A DNA stretch of 64,000 nt from Burkholderia pseudomultivorans (GCF_001718415.1 NZ_CP013377.1:2852001-2916000), one strand, 5' to 3'. Counted from the first letter of the stretch, positions 43,921 to 55,398 are shown. The notes: generated by a model not told the origin, from the sequence alone. Program-made: numbers and translations.

Positions 43921-44193
43921 TTACTTGAAATAGCTGTGGACGACTTCGATCAACTGCTCTGTCGCGCTGCCCTCGTCTTCGTGCCCGTCGGCGTCGACGA
44001 GGTGGCTGCGGATGTGATCCTCGAGCACGACCGCGAGCAGGCCGTTCATCGCGCCCCGGCTGCTGGTGATGAGCTGCAGGACTTCGTTGCAGCCGCGCTC
44101 TTCTTCCAGCGCACGCTCGATCGCCTCGACCTGCCCCTTGATGCGGCGAACGCGGTTCAGCAGCTTTTGCTTTTCCTTGACGGTATGGCTCAC
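43921..44193 (-). CDS. RcnR/DmeR nickel-cobalt sensing repressor
   Basis: A 90-residue all-helical CsoR/RcnR-family repressor. His3, Cys35, His60 and His64 match the Ni/Co ligands of E. coli RcnR exactly, and differ from copper-type CsoR. It should release the operators when the metal binds, inducing dmeF. It starts with GTG, preceded by GGAG; no ATG is available. Two G-tract operators lie immediately upstream. Confidence 0.92.
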   Translation of the reverse strand: MSHTVKEKQKLLNRVRRIKGQVEAIERALEEERGCNEVLQLITSSRGAMNGLLAVVLEDHIRSHLVDADGHEDEGSATEQLIEVVHSYFK

Positions 44194-44206
44194 GACGGCT
44201 CCCTCT

Positions 44207-44226
44207 TATAGAGGGGGGGAGTATAT
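44207..44226. promoter_or_regulatory. G-tract operator 1 for the RcnR-type repressor
   Basis: TATAGAGGGGGGGAGTATAT has the A/T-rich flank, G-tract, A/T-rich flank form of RcnR/DmeR operators, 13 bases upstream of the repressor start. It would sit over the promoter. Confidence 0.7.
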
Positions 44227-44242
44227 GCCAATCCGCGAATCC

Positions 44243-44263
44243 ATATTGGGAGGAGGGGTATAT
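44243..44263. promoter_or_regulatory. G-tract operator 2 for the RcnR-type repressor
   Basis: ATATTGGGAGGAGGGGTATAT, a second but less regular G-tract site with the same flanking TATA-like arms, 16 bases further upstream than operator 1. Confidence 0.5.
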
Positions 44264-44411
44264 TGCGGCAGACGGAATGGACGGTTTTTCCGCGAAACCG
44301 CGGATCGCGGTGTGCGTTCGCGGGCCGACGATCGGGTGGGCGGGTATCGGTCATGACCGGTCGATCATGCCAGCCACCCATCCCCCCTTCGAGCGACGCA
44401 ACTCCCCGTGC

Positions 44412-46046
44412 CTACTGGTACTGACGATTCACCGTCTGGTTGGCGTCATTCAGCGGCTCAACGAGATCGATCTGCGATTTCAGCGGATTCGGCTGCTCCA
44501 CCTGCAAGGCGCCCGACGACGTAAATTCCAGCTGATTGTCGGCGTCGACCGTATACGCCGGCCACGCGATCAAGCCTGCATTCGACGGATTCCCGGTCCT
44601 GGCGAAGGCCGTCCAGCAGGCAATCATGTTCTGCGCGACTCGTTCGTCCTGGCTCGTCACTGCCGTGCCATACGTGGCGGAGAGCGTGTCGAACACATAG
44701 GGAATCTCGGCGGCATGAAATGCGCCGCCGACCTGGCTGCGTATCGACTGTGCGACATAGGAGAAGCGATAGAGATAAGCCGGCACACCTCGCGAGGCAA
44801 AGGTACGCGCGACAAAGCGCGCTGGCTCGTCCATCGTAATGACGCGGGCAATCTGGTTCTCCACGGTCGAAACGGAAGCGGCGCCCGTCGGATCGAACGC
44901 CGCGGCAGCCGCGCTCAGGTTCTGCGGACCGAAGATCGCGTAGGCCTGCTCCTTCGTCGTGAGCCCGCGAGTAGCAAAGCCGAGGTCGGCATTGTTGACG
45001 CCGAGCAGAAGCGGAACCTTCGCGAACCGGCCGGCCTTGTACTGATTCTCCGGTTCGTCCACGACCAGCTTGCCGTCGATGATGGCGCCGCCCGAGAAGG
45101 TCGCGAGGCTATGCGCGGCATTCAATGTCGAAAGGTCGAGACCGTCGAGAACCTGCTCTGCCGGGAGCGCTCGCAGCGCCTTCAACGCGTCTGCGTCGCT
45201 GCCGGCGATGCCGAACTCTTCGGCAAACGCGGAGCCCTGTTCTTCCGCCGAGGCGCCCACCGTTTTCGCGTTGCGCGAGAGCGTGCGCCCGTAGTACTGG
45301 TTCACGCGCCCATTGCCGGACTCGATGATCGCCTTGGCGAACAGCCCGGATGCCTGCGGTGACGTCAGCAGGTTGTGAATCGCTTCGCCGCCGGCCGATT
45401 CTCCGAAGACCGTGACGTTCGCCGGGTCGCCGCCGAAGTTGGCGATGTTGCGCTGTACCCATTTCAGCGCAGCGATCTGATCCAGGTAGCCGTAATTGCC
45501 CAAGGTCTCGCCGGATGGCGCGGCGGCTGCCGTCAAAGCCGGATGTGCAAAGAAGCCGAACCGGCCGAGACGGTAGTTCAGCGTGACAATGACGACACCC
45601 TGCTTCGCGAACTGCGTGCCGTCGGAGGTCGGCATCGATGTGCCGCCGCTGACGTATCCGCCGCCGTAGATCCAGACCATGACGGGCAAGTTTTGGCCCT
45701 TGCTGTCTTGAGGGCGCCAGACGTTCAGGTACAGACAGTCTTCCGACGGCGTGACCGTCAACCCGGAATTCGGGCCGTCGGTCTGCATGCAATCGTGCAC
45801 GAAAGACGTGGCCTGCCGCACGCCGCTCCATGCGCTCACGGGCTGCGGCGGTCTCCAGCGCAGGGCGCCGACTGGCGGAGCTGCGAACGGAATGCCCTTG
45901 AAGGCGACCACGCCGTTGCTCGCCGCGCCCTGCACGGCGCCGTCGGCTGTCACCGCAATGGTGGGATCCGACGTAACGGACGATCCGCCGCCTCCGCAAG
46001 CCGCGAGCATGACGGTGAGCGTCGACGAAACGAACAGCGCGGGCAT
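44412..46046 (-). CDS. Type-B carboxylesterase lipoprotein
   Basis: A 544-residue alpha/beta-hydrolase. Lipobox LAAC with Cys17 suggests anchoring in an envelope membrane. The oxyanion-hole region is WIYGGGYVSGG, the nucleophile motif is VFGESAGGEA, and a conserved His lies in HAAEIPYVF. It should hydrolyse carboxyl esters outside the inner membrane. The start is taken where the lipoprotein signal begins; about 42 further upstream residues are not credible. It is transcribed alone. Confidence 0.88.
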   Translation of the reverse strand: MPALFVSSTLTVMLAACGGGGSSVTSDPTIAVTADGAVQGAASNGVVAFKGIPFAAPPVGALRWRPPQPVSAWSGVRQATSFVHDCMQTDGPNSGLTVTPSEDCLYLNVWRPQDSKGQNLPVMVWIYGGGYVSGGTSMPTSDGTQFAKQGVVIVTLNYRLGRFGFFAHPALTAAAAPSGETLGNYGYLDQIAALKWVQRNIANFGGDPANVTVFGESAGGEAIHNLLTSPQASGLFAKAIIESGNGRVNQYYGRTLSRNAKTVGASAEEQGSAFAEEFGIAGSDADALKALRALPAEQVLDGLDLSTLNAAHSLATFSGGAIIDGKLVVDEPENQYKAGRFAKVPLLLGVNNADLGFATRGLTTKEQAYAIFGPQNLSAAAAAFDPTGAASVSTVENQIARVITMDEPARFVARTFASRGVPAYLYRFSYVAQSIRSQVGGAFHAAEIPYVFDTLSATYGTAVTSQDERVAQNMIACWTAFARTGNPSNAGLIAWPAYTVDADNQLEFTSSGALQVEQPNPLKSQIDLVEPLNDANQTVNRQYQ

Positions 46047-46417
46047 GTACTTCGATCGACCTGCGTGAATACGGCGAGAGAGTCTGTCTTTTTCACAGCG
46101 TCGTGTCTCCGTGCAATCGTGGCTGTCACCGTCCTTTATCGCACTCCATCGTCTCGGCATGGAATGGTTCACTCGGCACCACGGTGCTTATGCCGGCGGG
46201 CTCTGCGGCGCAGAGTGGGATCGAGTATCGAAGCGTGCCTGTGGGCCGTCAAATTCAGGCCAATAATGGCCGGCATGAATCGCGCTCATGCGGCCCGGTC
46301 GTTCGAAATACTTATCTTTCACGCTGATTGTTGATGCACACGTTCGCGGCACGTGACGAAGCGGACGCCACGTCGTCAGACGGGACGCCCGCACTGGCGC
46401 GCTTCAGACCTCGCTGG
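46047..46417. other. Gene-free spacer
   Basis: 371 bases between the esterase and the 3' end of the LysR gene, with no convincing gene. It must hold the esterase promoter; nothing more specific was recognised. Confidence 0.4.
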
Positions 46418-47350
46418 TCAATCCACGCTTTTTGCGCTATGAGGACCGAACAGGGTCGAGATGGTCTGCCGCAACCACGCAACGCCGGGATCGCTGGCGA
46501 ACTGCGTGTGCGAGTGGATCTGTATTTCGATGGGGGGCAGCTTGAACGGCAAGGGCAGAATGCGAAAGGCCTTGCCGCGATTGAAGCGCCGCGCAATGCT
46601 CTTCGGAAAGATGACTGCGAGGTCCGTGTTCATCACGATCTCGGGCGCGACCACGAAGTGCGGCAGCCGGACCACCACATCGCGCTTGAGATTGAGTTCG
46701 TCAAGCCACTGCTCGACCATGCGATGGCCCGTCGCGTTGGTGCTCGCGTAGACGTAGCGCAGCGCGGCCAGGTCTTCGCGCGTCGGCCGCGACTTGCCCA
46801 AAGGATGATTCGCGCGCACCACACAGACATGCTCGTCGACGAACAAGGTCCGGCTCACGCAACCCGCATCCAGGCCGGGCACATAGCCAAGCGCAAGGTC
46901 GATTTCCCCGGAGCGCATCGCCGCGCTCACGGATTGCACCGGAACATTGACCGCTTCGATTCGGATGCCGCGCGCCTCGCGATCGAGCAACGCGACCAGC
47001 GGGGGCAGGAAAAAGAATTCCGACATGTCGGACATCGAGATGCGAAACACCCGTTGCGCCGTCGCCGGATCGAACCTGGCAAGCTGCTGGACCGCCTCGT
47101 TGATGATCGACAGCGCCTGGGCGAGCGGCGGGTACAGCCGATGCGCGGCATCGGTCGGCACCATGCCGGTGGGCGTGCGCACGAACAGCGGATCGTCGAA
47201 GAGCGTACGCAGGCGCCGCAGCGCGTGACTCACCGCAGGCTGCGTCAATTCCAGGCGGTCGCCGGCGGCGGTGAGGCTGCGCAGATCCCAGATGGCAAGG
47301 AATACACGCAGCAGATTCAGATCGGCGAGACCGAGGTTGAGCTTGGTCAT
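46418..47350 (-). CDS. LysR-type transcriptional regulator
   Basis: A 310-residue LysR regulator with DNA-binding domain SLTAAGDRLELTQPAVSHAL and an effector domain similar to the NodD/NahR group (FRISMSDMSEFFFLPPLVA). It is on the same strand and directly after the flavin monooxygenase operon (43 bases), so it probably controls it in response to the aromatic substrate. NahR-type members usually activate aromatic catabolism, consistent with this. Confidence 0.92.
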   Translation of the reverse strand: MTKLNLGLADLNLLRVFLAIWDLRSLTAAGDRLELTQPAVSHALRRLRTLFDDPLFVRTPTGMVPTDAAHRLYPPLAQALSIINEAVQQLARFDPATAQRVFRISMSDMSEFFFLPPLVALLDREARGIRIEAVNVPVQSVSAAMRSGEIDLALGYVPGLDAGCVSRTLFVDEHVCVVRANHPLGKSRPTREDLAALRYVYASTNATGHRMVEQWLDELNLKRDVVVRLPHFVVAPEIVMNTDLAVIFPKSIARRFNRGKAFRILPLPFKLPPIEIQIHSHTQFASDPGVAWLRQTISTLFGPHSAKSVD

Positions 47351-47393
47351 ACGGTTGACTCACGAGCGAGCGCATGGTCGCGCGATGCGGCCA

Positions 47394-48068
47394 TCAACGT
47401 CCGGCGAGATTACCGTATGTGCTGCGCATTGCAAAATGCGGCGCACCACCCCGGTAGGGCGGCAAGGCATGGAAATCGCGCCGCATCAGGTCGCGCACCG
47501 GCGAAGCCAGCGCATCGGCGAGCGCCGACACGTCGTCGAAGACGACCTTGTTGCGCTGCATCGCCTCCACGCGTGCGCAAGGCAGGCCGATCGTGCAGTC
47601 GATGCGCGTGTAAATCTCCAGCTCGCGCAGCGCGGGCAAGGTCGACATCAACGGGGCGTGATGCTGCAGGTAATGCGCAAGCCAGGAGTCGAAATCGTCG
47701 GCGGGGCCTTCGTACGTGACGAGATAGGTGCACCGCTGCTCGCGTGCTCCATCTGCCGGCACGGATGACACCAGCGCGCGCACCGCCATGACTTGCAGCG
47801 TGAAGCACTCGACCGACGCCTGTGCGCGCAGCGCGCGATGAATCGGACCATCGTTGCTCGCAGCCGCTTCGAGCGCGGCGAGTTCATCGAAATAGAGCTG
47901 CAGCACGCACGATGGCGCATCGGCGGCCGGCGGGATGCGCGGATCGACATGTTGCGTTATCGGCTCGTGCACGATCAGGCTGTGCAAGCCGCCGATACCC
48001 CACAACGGCGCGACATCGAGCAGCGGTCGCCGACCGCTCGCACCGGTCAAGAACAGGCAGACTTGCAT
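47394..48068 (-). CDS. EthD/dimeric alpha-beta barrel-like protein
   Basis: A 224-residue protein with two half-domains. The C-terminal half contains CTYLVTYEGPADDFDSWLAH and LPALRELEIYTRI, the ferredoxin-like EthD pattern. Such domains occur in catabolic operons as dimeric, sometimes catalytic, helpers. It is the last structural gene before the LysR gene and starts 2 bases after the flavin reductase stop. Specific function unknown. Confidence 0.6.
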   Translation of the reverse strand: MQVCLFLTGASGRRPLLDVAPLWGIGGLHSLIVHEPITQHVDPRIPPAADAPSCVLQLYFDELAALEAAASNDGPIHRALRAQASVECFTLQVMAVRALVSSVPADGAREQRCTYLVTYEGPADDFDSWLAHYLQHHAPLMSTLPALRELEIYTRIDCTIGLPCARVEAMQRNKVVFDDVSALADALASPVRDLMRRDFHALPPYRGGAPHFAMRSTYGNLAGR

Positions 48069-48070
48069 GG

Positions 48071-48589
48071 TCACGCCGCCTCGCAGGGTGCGCTCGCGCG
48101 CGCGAGCCGATGAAACTGTCGGCCGAAATAGACGAGACCATCGCCGTCCTCGCGCAAGCCGATGTGCTCGACCTGTACGAAGAGCACCGAATGCGAGCCG
48201 ACCTTCTTGCTGTCGACGATGCAGCCTTCGAGGCTCGCGATGGCGTCGTCGAGTACGGGAAGTTGCAGGGCGCCGGGCCGCGAGCCGCAGCGCGCAAAGC
48301 GTTCGTCCATCGAGCATCCGGCCATGCCGGCAAAAACACGCGCCAGTTCCTGCGCATGGGCGCCGAGCACATTGATGCACGCGCGGCCGTTGCTCAGCAG
48401 CACGTCGTGAACATAACTCGACTGATTGATGCAGACGAGCATCGTCGGCGGCGTATCGGTCACCGAGCAGACGGCGCTCGCCGTGATACCGCAGCGTCCG
48501 TGCGGGCCGTCCGTGGTGATGACGTTGACGGGCGCACCGAGCGAGGCCATTGCATTGCGAAATTGCGCACGCGCTTGATCGTGGGTCAT
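48071..48589 (-). CDS. Flavin reductase of a two-component monooxygenase
   Basis: A 172-residue FMN/FAD reductase of the HpaC/HsaB type, with PVNVITTDGPHGRCGITASAV and NVLGAHAQELARVFAG. It supplies reduced flavin to an oxygenase. It lies 28 bases after the flavin-dependent oxygenase and therefore forms a two-component hydroxylase with it. The start is the Met in MTHDQARA; the longer frame upstream belongs to no protein. Confidence 0.9.
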   Translation of the reverse strand: MTHDQARAQFRNAMASLGAPVNVITTDGPHGRCGITASAVCSVTDTPPTMLVCINQSSYVHDVLLSNGRACINVLGAHAQELARVFAGMAGCSMDERFARCGSRPGALQLPVLDDAIASLEGCIVDSKKVGSHSVLFVQVEHIGLREDGDGLVYFGRQFHRLARASAPCEAA

Positions 48590-48617
48590 GGCTGCTGTCC
48601 TTTCACGGTTCGCCGGT

Positions 48618-49808
48618 TCAGGGATACGGCGTGACGGGCGGAATACCGACGAAGATCGCGCCCGATGCATCGTAATTGCCTTCGCCGAGGAAGGCGTGTT
48701 GAGTGACGACGATCGAATCGCGCACCAGGCGCTGCATGCGGTTCTCGCGATAGATCGCGCCGATGCCCGCCATCTTGTACGCCTGCATCACGATATCGGC
48801 ACAGGTGTGAGCCGCATGCGTGGCCGACAGGCGCAGCAGATTCGCTCCGGAAGGCGACACCGGGTCGCCGGCGAGCACGGTGCGCCACGACGCTTCCGCC
48901 GCTTCGAAGAAAAACGCCCGCGCGCTGCGCAACTGCGCCTCCGCTTGTGCGAGCCCCGATCGATAGTAGGCGCGATCGGCCAGCCGCGGCGCTCCTGTCG
49001 TGGTCGTGGTCACGCCGGACATGCCCGCCAGCATGTCGAGCGCGGCGCGCGCCAGACCGATGTTCACGGCTGCATGCACCTGCGCCTGATAGGCGACCGC
49101 GGGATACCGATACAGCGGTTCATCGATCAGCGGCGTGCCACCGCGCACGAACGTCCACCGTTCCTCGACGTATTTGTCCTTCAAGCGCAAGTCGTGGCTG
49201 CCCGTGCCTTGCATGCCGACCACGTTCCAGTTGTCGACGATCTCGACTTCGCTCGCCGGAAAGACCGCGGTGAAGGGTTTGCCTGCGTTCTTGTCGTCCG
49301 CGCCCGCCGGTGCGCCGCCGATCCCCACGCCGATCCAGTCAGCCCCCTTGCAGCCGCTGGCGAAGCGCCATTGACCCGACACGAGGAAGCCGCCGGGCGC
49401 GCGCTCGGCTTTCTGCAGCGGATACAAGCCGCCCGCGAAGACCTGATCGGGACCCGTTGCGTAAATCTGCGCCTGCGTTTCGATCGGCAGCGACGCCAGA
49501 TAGGTATTGGCGGAGCCGAACGCTGCGACCCAGGCGGTGGAGCCATCCGCGATCGCGATACGTTCGAGCATCTCGAGGAAACGCGCAGGCGGCAGCGCGT
49601 CGCCGCCGAAACGTTTCGGTGTGCTCGCGCGGAAAATGCCCGCGCGCTTCATTTTTCCGACCATATCGCGCGGTACATGAGACAGCGCATCGAATTCGTC
49701 ACGGCGGCGCTCGACTTCCTCGATCAGCGCATCGAGCGACAACGGTTCGGCGTACGCCGGATAGTCGTTTTGCGAATCGACGACGGGTTCGCTTTGCAGG
49801 GCGTGCAT
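48618..49808 (-). CDS. Flavin-dependent monooxygenase of the acyl-CoA dehydrogenase fold
   Basis: A 396-residue acyl-CoA-dehydrogenase-fold protein of the group D monooxygenase type (HpaB/HsaA-like). It has FGGDALPPARFLEML, ADGSTAWVAAFGS, a GQWRFASGCKGADW segment and the helical C-terminal domain with ASGAIFVGIPP. It lacks the usual acyl-CoA dehydrogenase catalytic glutamate context. With the adjacent flavin reductase it should hydroxylate an aromatic or heteroatom substrate. It begins 33 bases after the transporter. Substrate unknown. Confidence 0.87.
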   Translation of the reverse strand: MHALQSEPVVDSQNDYPAYAEPLSLDALIEEVERRRDEFDALSHVPRDMVGKMKRAGIFRASTPKRFGGDALPPARFLEMLERIAIADGSTAWVAAFGSANTYLASLPIETQAQIYATGPDQVFAGGLYPLQKAERAPGGFLVSGQWRFASGCKGADWIGVGIGGAPAGADDKNAGKPFTAVFPASEVEIVDNWNVVGMQGTGSHDLRLKDKYVEERWTFVRGGTPLIDEPLYRYPAVAYQAQVHAAVNIGLARAALDMLAGMSGVTTTTTGAPRLADRAYYRSGLAQAEAQLRSARAFFFEAAEASWRTVLAGDPVSPSGANLLRLSATHAAHTCADIVMQAYKMAGIGAIYRENRMQRLVRDSIVVTQHAFLGEGNYDASGAIFVGIPPVTPYP

Positions 49809-49841
49809 GAGTGGTACCTCTCGGTTAATGGTGTATCGATG

Positions 49842-51209
49842 TCATTCCGGCCGCTGACGGGCTGCCGCGCGCATCGCTTTCGGAAACGTCTCGCGTGCGA
49901 GCAACGTCGCGACGACGGTGATCAGTCCGAGTGCGGCGAGATAGACGGCGACCGGCACGGCGCTGTGGTAGTGCGCGAGAAGCGCGGTCGCGATCATCGG
50001 CGAGAGGCCGCCACCGAGTACGGAAGAGGCTTCGCGTCCGATGCCGAGCCCGGAAAAACGCAGGTGCACCGGCAACAGCTCGCTGATGAACGCGGGCTGC
50101 GCGCCTTCGAGAATGCCAAGCGTGATGCTGTTGGCCAGGATCAGCGCCGCGACGACCTTCCAGTACTCGCCGGAGCCGAGCAGCGCGAAATACGGCCAGG
50201 CAACGAGCACGATGGCGATCGCGCCGACGAGATACACGGGCTTGCGCCCGACCTGGTCGGTCACCCAGCCGAAAAACAGGGAGACGGGGATCATCAGCAG
50301 CATCGAAATGCACAGCCCGCTGAGAATCCAGCCCGGCTTGACGCCGAGAAACTGCCCGTAGGCGAGCGAAAACGCGAAGAAAAGGTAGGACGCCGCGCCC
50401 TCGCCAAAGCGCAGGCCGAACACGGTGAGCACTTCGCGCGGGCATTGGCGCAGCACTTCGATGACAGGCATCCGGCTTTCGTGGCGCGTCGCCTTCACTT
50501 CGGCGAACGCGGCACTTTCTCCGACGGAACGGCGCATCCAGAGGCCGAGGAGCACGAGTGCCGCGCTCGCAAGAAACGGAAGGCGCCAGCCCCAGCTCTG
50601 AAAGTCGCCGGCCGGAAGGTTCTGCACCAGCATGAACGCACCCGTGGACAGGACGAAGCCGAGCGCCGCGCCACAAGGGCTCCATGCTGCGAGCGCTCCG
50701 CGCTTCGATTGCGGCGCGTTCTCGTGAATCAGCAGGATGCTGCCGCTCCATTCACCGCCGGCGGCGAGCCCCTGAAGAATCCGCAACAGAACCAGCATGA
50801 CGGGCGCCGCGATGCCGACCTGCTGATACGTTGGCAAGACGCCCATCAGGACGGTGGCCGTCCCCATCGTGAGCAGCGTAAACATCATCACGGCCTTGCG
50901 GCCGTAACGGTCGCCGATATGGCCGCACAGCACGCCGCCGATCGGTCGCGCGATAAAGCCCACCGTAAAGCCGCCGAATGCAGCGATGGTGCCCGTCAGC
51001 GGATCCGTGCCGACGGGAAAGAACAGCTTGCCGAAGACGAGCGCGGCGGCGGTGCCGTACAGGAAAAAGTCATACCACTCGAGGATTTGGCCGAGCACCG
51101 CCGTGGTGACCGCGCGGCGCACATTCGTTGCGGGGCGCGCGGGTCGCGAGTGAGCGAGCACGCCTGGATCGGAGTTCAGGGCTTCGGGGTTCATGGTGAC
51201 GGAAAACAT
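49842..51209 (-). CDS. MFS metabolite:H+ symporter
   Basis: A 455-residue major facilitator of the metabolite:H+ symporter group (like shikimate, citrate or alpha-ketoglutarate permeases), with 12 hydrophobic segments and the motif GHIGDRYGRKAVM. ILEWYDFFLYGTAAALVFG is typical of this group. It probably imports the substrate of the flavin monooxygenase. Start could be here (MFSVTMN) or five codons later (MNPEAL). It is the first gene of the operon. Confidence 0.88.
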   Translation of the reverse strand: MFSVTMNPEALNSDPGVLAHSRPARPATNVRRAVTTAVLGQILEWYDFFLYGTAAALVFGKLFFPVGTDPLTGTIAAFGGFTVGFIARPIGGVLCGHIGDRYGRKAVMMFTLLTMGTATVLMGVLPTYQQVGIAAPVMLVLLRILQGLAAGGEWSGSILLIHENAPQSKRGALAAWSPCGAALGFVLSTGAFMLVQNLPAGDFQSWGWRLPFLASAALVLLGLWMRRSVGESAAFAEVKATRHESRMPVIEVLRQCPREVLTVFGLRFGEGAASYLFFAFSLAYGQFLGVKPGWILSGLCISMLLMIPVSLFFGWVTDQVGRKPVYLVGAIAIVLVAWPYFALLGSGEYWKVVAALILANSITLGILEGAQPAFISELLPVHLRFSGLGIGREASSVLGGGLSPMIATALLAHYHSAVPVAVYLAALGLITVVATLLARETFPKAMRAAARQRPE

Positions 51210-51757
51210 GAAGTGATGGTTCCCGCTCCCCTGATGCTCAAGAAGCGGCGCGAGTCGTATCGATGCGATGTGCTCACGATATGAGCCACGCCAATCGCGG
51301 TCAAATTCGGGACAAAAATGCACGACATGAATCTGGTGCATGTGTGCGCGTGTGCCGTACGAACTCGCCCTTGCTTTGCAGGCCGTATCGAACGCGTTTG
51401 TCGATCGTCGTGGTTCGGGGCGGGTTGTCGCTTGAGCCGCACGGCGGCGGACTGCCTGGTGTATCCCCGTCGTGACGGCGATGAGCTTTCATCGCGTCGT
51501 TCGACCGCGTGACTCGCAGCGAATATGCGGGGGGTTCAAGATCCTGAGCGGCGTCAGGCGGGCAAGTCGCTGTGGCGCTCGATCACGCCTTGGATGAGCG
51601 ATGGAATTGCACGAGAGGGGCCGGTCCATCAGGACGCGGCCTGCTACCACGGGGTCCGGGCTCGGGCATGCACCGCACGCCGCAGGGCCGGATAATCGTT
51701 GAGGGAAGCCTCACGCATCGGTTCTTCCGCGTGGCCGTCGAGAGCCGAACGTTCCAT
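51210..51757. other. Gene-free region between two operons
   Basis: 548 bases between the MHS transporter start and the end of the aldo/keto reductase with no convincing gene. The near-palindrome GTGCTCACGATATGAGCCAC at about 51269-51288 may be the LysR operator for the monooxygenase operon (T-rich inner edge, imperfect). The rest shows no feature that I recognise. Confidence 0.4.
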
Positions 51758-52681
51758 TCACGGCACGTCCGCGCCCCGCGCCGCGTGCAGCAGCTCGAAC
51801 CAGTGTTCGCGTTCGAGCGTGACGCGCGTCGCCGCCACGGCCTCGCGCAGCGCCGCGATCCGGCTCGAGCCGACGATCGGCAGCGGCCGGCACGGCAACG
51901 CGAGGAGCCACGCGAACAGCACCACAGTCTCGGGCACGCCGAGCGCGGCCCCGATCCGTTCGGCACAGGCGCGCACGCGGGTCGCCGCAGGCAACGCGTC
52001 GGTCAGCACGCGACCGCCCGCGAGCGGCGACCACAGCATCGGCGAACAGCGCCAGCGCTGCGCCTGGTCGAAGGTGCCGTCGTCGAGCGGAGCGAGATGC
52101 AGCAGCGAACACTCGACCTGGTTTGTCGCAAGCGACATGCCGAGCGCCCTCATCCGGTCCTGCAGCAATTCGGCCTGTGCCGGCATGAAGTTCGATATCC
52201 CGAATTCTCTCACCTTTCCGTCACGCCGCAGGCGGGCAAACGTCGCGGCGACTTCGTCCGCGTCCATCAGCGGATCGGGACGGTGCAGCAGCAGCAGGTC
52301 GATCCGGTCGGTACGCAGCGCGCGCAGCGACTGCTCGACCGATGCGACGAGATGCGCGGCCCGCGTGTCGTAGTGCTTGATCCCGTGTGCGGGCCGGCGC
52401 GCCGACACGAGCCGGATCCCGCACTTCGTGACGATCTGCATCCGCTCGCGCAGGTGCGGCGCCTCGACCAGCACGTCGCCGAACAGGCTCTCGGCCGTAT
52501 AGTCTCCGTAGATGTCGGCATGATCGAAACTCGTCACGCCGAGTTCGAGCGCTGCCTCGACCAGCGCGCGGCGTTCACGGCCCGACAACGCCCAGTCGCC
52601 GATCCGCCACATCCCGAACACGATGCGCGAGAACGGAGCGGCATCGGCCCCCATCGATATCGTCGGGCAGCGTTCCGTCAT
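51758..52681 (-). CDS. Aldo/keto reductase
   Basis: A 307-residue AKR of the YdhF/YajO type. It has the catalytic DHADIYGDY, the KCGIRL beta-strand lysine, LLLHRPDPLMD, and the NADPH-binding LPIVGSSRIAALREA near the end. It should reduce a sugar ketone or aldehyde. It begins 5 bases after the porin gene and so is the last gene of the disaccharide operon. Reduction of a 3-ketosugar formed by the thuAB products would be logical but is inference. Confidence 0.88.
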   Translation of the reverse strand: MTERCPTISMGADAAPFSRIVFGMWRIGDWALSGRERRALVEAALELGVTSFDHADIYGDYTAESLFGDVLVEAPHLRERMQIVTKCGIRLVSARRPAHGIKHYDTRAAHLVASVEQSLRALRTDRIDLLLLHRPDPLMDADEVAATFARLRRDGKVREFGISNFMPAQAELLQDRMRALGMSLATNQVECSLLHLAPLDDGTFDQAQRWRCSPMLWSPLAGGRVLTDALPAATRVRACAERIGAALGVPETVVLFAWLLALPCRPLPIVGSSRIAALREAVAATRVTLEREHWFELLHAARGADVP

Positions 52682-52686
52682 CGCGT

Positions 52687-54249
<1,563 letters not shown>

Positions 54250-55398
54250 TCAGCCCGCGACGTCGAGGTCCACCACCGGCGGCGCATCGACGGCCGCCGC
54301 TCCCGGTGCGTGAATGCGGATCGGCTCGCCGGCGGCCGCGCTCGCATAGATCGCGTCGAGAATCTCCATCACGATCAGACCTTCCTCGCCGGACGCGGGA
54401 TGCGGGACGTCGCACAGAATCGCCTCCGCGTAGTCGTACATCGCGGAGTGCGCGCCTTCCGCGGGCGGGTTCAAGCGCATGTCGAACTGCGCGCCGTTCT
54501 GCTCGACGAACACGTGCGCGTCGAACGTGTAGCCCTCGTTCAGGTTCTTCTGCAGCAGCCCGGCGCGCGTGCCGAGGAGGCGCGTTTCCATCAGCTCCGC
54601 TTCCTGGATATGGGTCGCCCACGACGCCTCGAGCGCGAGCGTCGCGCCGTTGTCGAAACGGATCAGGGCGGCCGCCAGATCCTCGACGTCGAACGTCTTG
54701 CCCGCACGCGCGGCCAGCTCGCGCGCGATCGGATCGTAGGTGCTGCCCATCACCCATACCGGTTTCGGATAGCCCATCAGCCACAGCGCGAGATCGAGAC
54801 GATGCACGCCGAGATCGATCAGCGGGCCGCCGCCCGCCAGCGCCTTCGTGCCGAACCAGCCGCCGAATCCGGGCATCCCTCGCCGGCGATGCCAGACCGT
54901 GCGCCCGAAATAGAAATCGCCGAACAGGCCGCTCTCGACCTGCGCCTTCAGCGCGCGCGACTGCGCGCTGAAGCGGTACGAGAAATTGATCATCAACCGC
55001 TTGCCGGCGCGATGCGCGGCGATCAGCATTTCACGGCCCTCGTCCGCGTTCATCGCCATCGGCTTCTCGCACAGCACGTGGCAGCCCGCGTCGAACGCGG
55101 CGAGCGTCAACTCGCGATGAAACTTATTCGGCGTACATACGCTGACGACGTCCAGCTTCTCCGCTGCGAACATCGCGTCGGCCGACGCATAGCGCGCGTC
55201 GATGCCGAACGCGTCACCGACCTTCGCGAGCCGCTTCGTATCGGGATCGGCAATCGCGACCACGTCGACATCCGGATGTTCGCGCCAGCCTTCGACATGC
55301 TTGCGGCCGATCCCGAGTCCGATCACGCCCACGCGCAGGCGACGGCCGCGCGCAATCGCCGCCACTTCCGGCAGCTCTACCTTGTAGTCGTCGTTCAT
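54250..55398 (-). CDS. thuB: Gfo/Idh/MocA sugar oxidoreductase ThuB
   Basis: A 382-residue NAD(P)-dependent oxidoreductase. Rossmann start [16 protein letters not shown], then CEKPMAMN with the conserved catalytic lysine, and a [18 protein letters not shown] motif. In Sinorhizobium, ThuA/ThuB convert trehalose (and maltitol/sucrose-type sugars) to 3-keto derivatives. Its ATG overlaps the thuA stop (ATGA), and AGGAG precedes it. Confidence 0.87.
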   Translation of the reverse strand: MNDDYKVELPEVAAIARGRRLRVGVIGLGIGRKHVEGWREHPDVDVVAIADPDTKRLAKVGDAFGIDARYASADAMFAAEKLDVVSVCTPNKFHRELTLAAFDAGCHVLCEKPMAMNADEGREMLIAAHRAGKRLMINFSYRFSAQSRALKAQVESGLFGDFYFGRTVWHRRRGMPGFGGWFGTKALAGGGPLIDLGVHRLDLALWLMGYPKPVWVMGSTYDPIARELAARAGKTFDVEDLAAALIRFDNGATLALEASWATHIQEAELMETRLLGTRAGLLQKNLNEGYTFDAHVFVEQNGAQFDMRLNPPAEGAHSAMYDYAEAILCDVPHPASGEEGLIVMEILDAIYASAAAGEPIRIHAPGAAAVDAPPVVDLDVAG

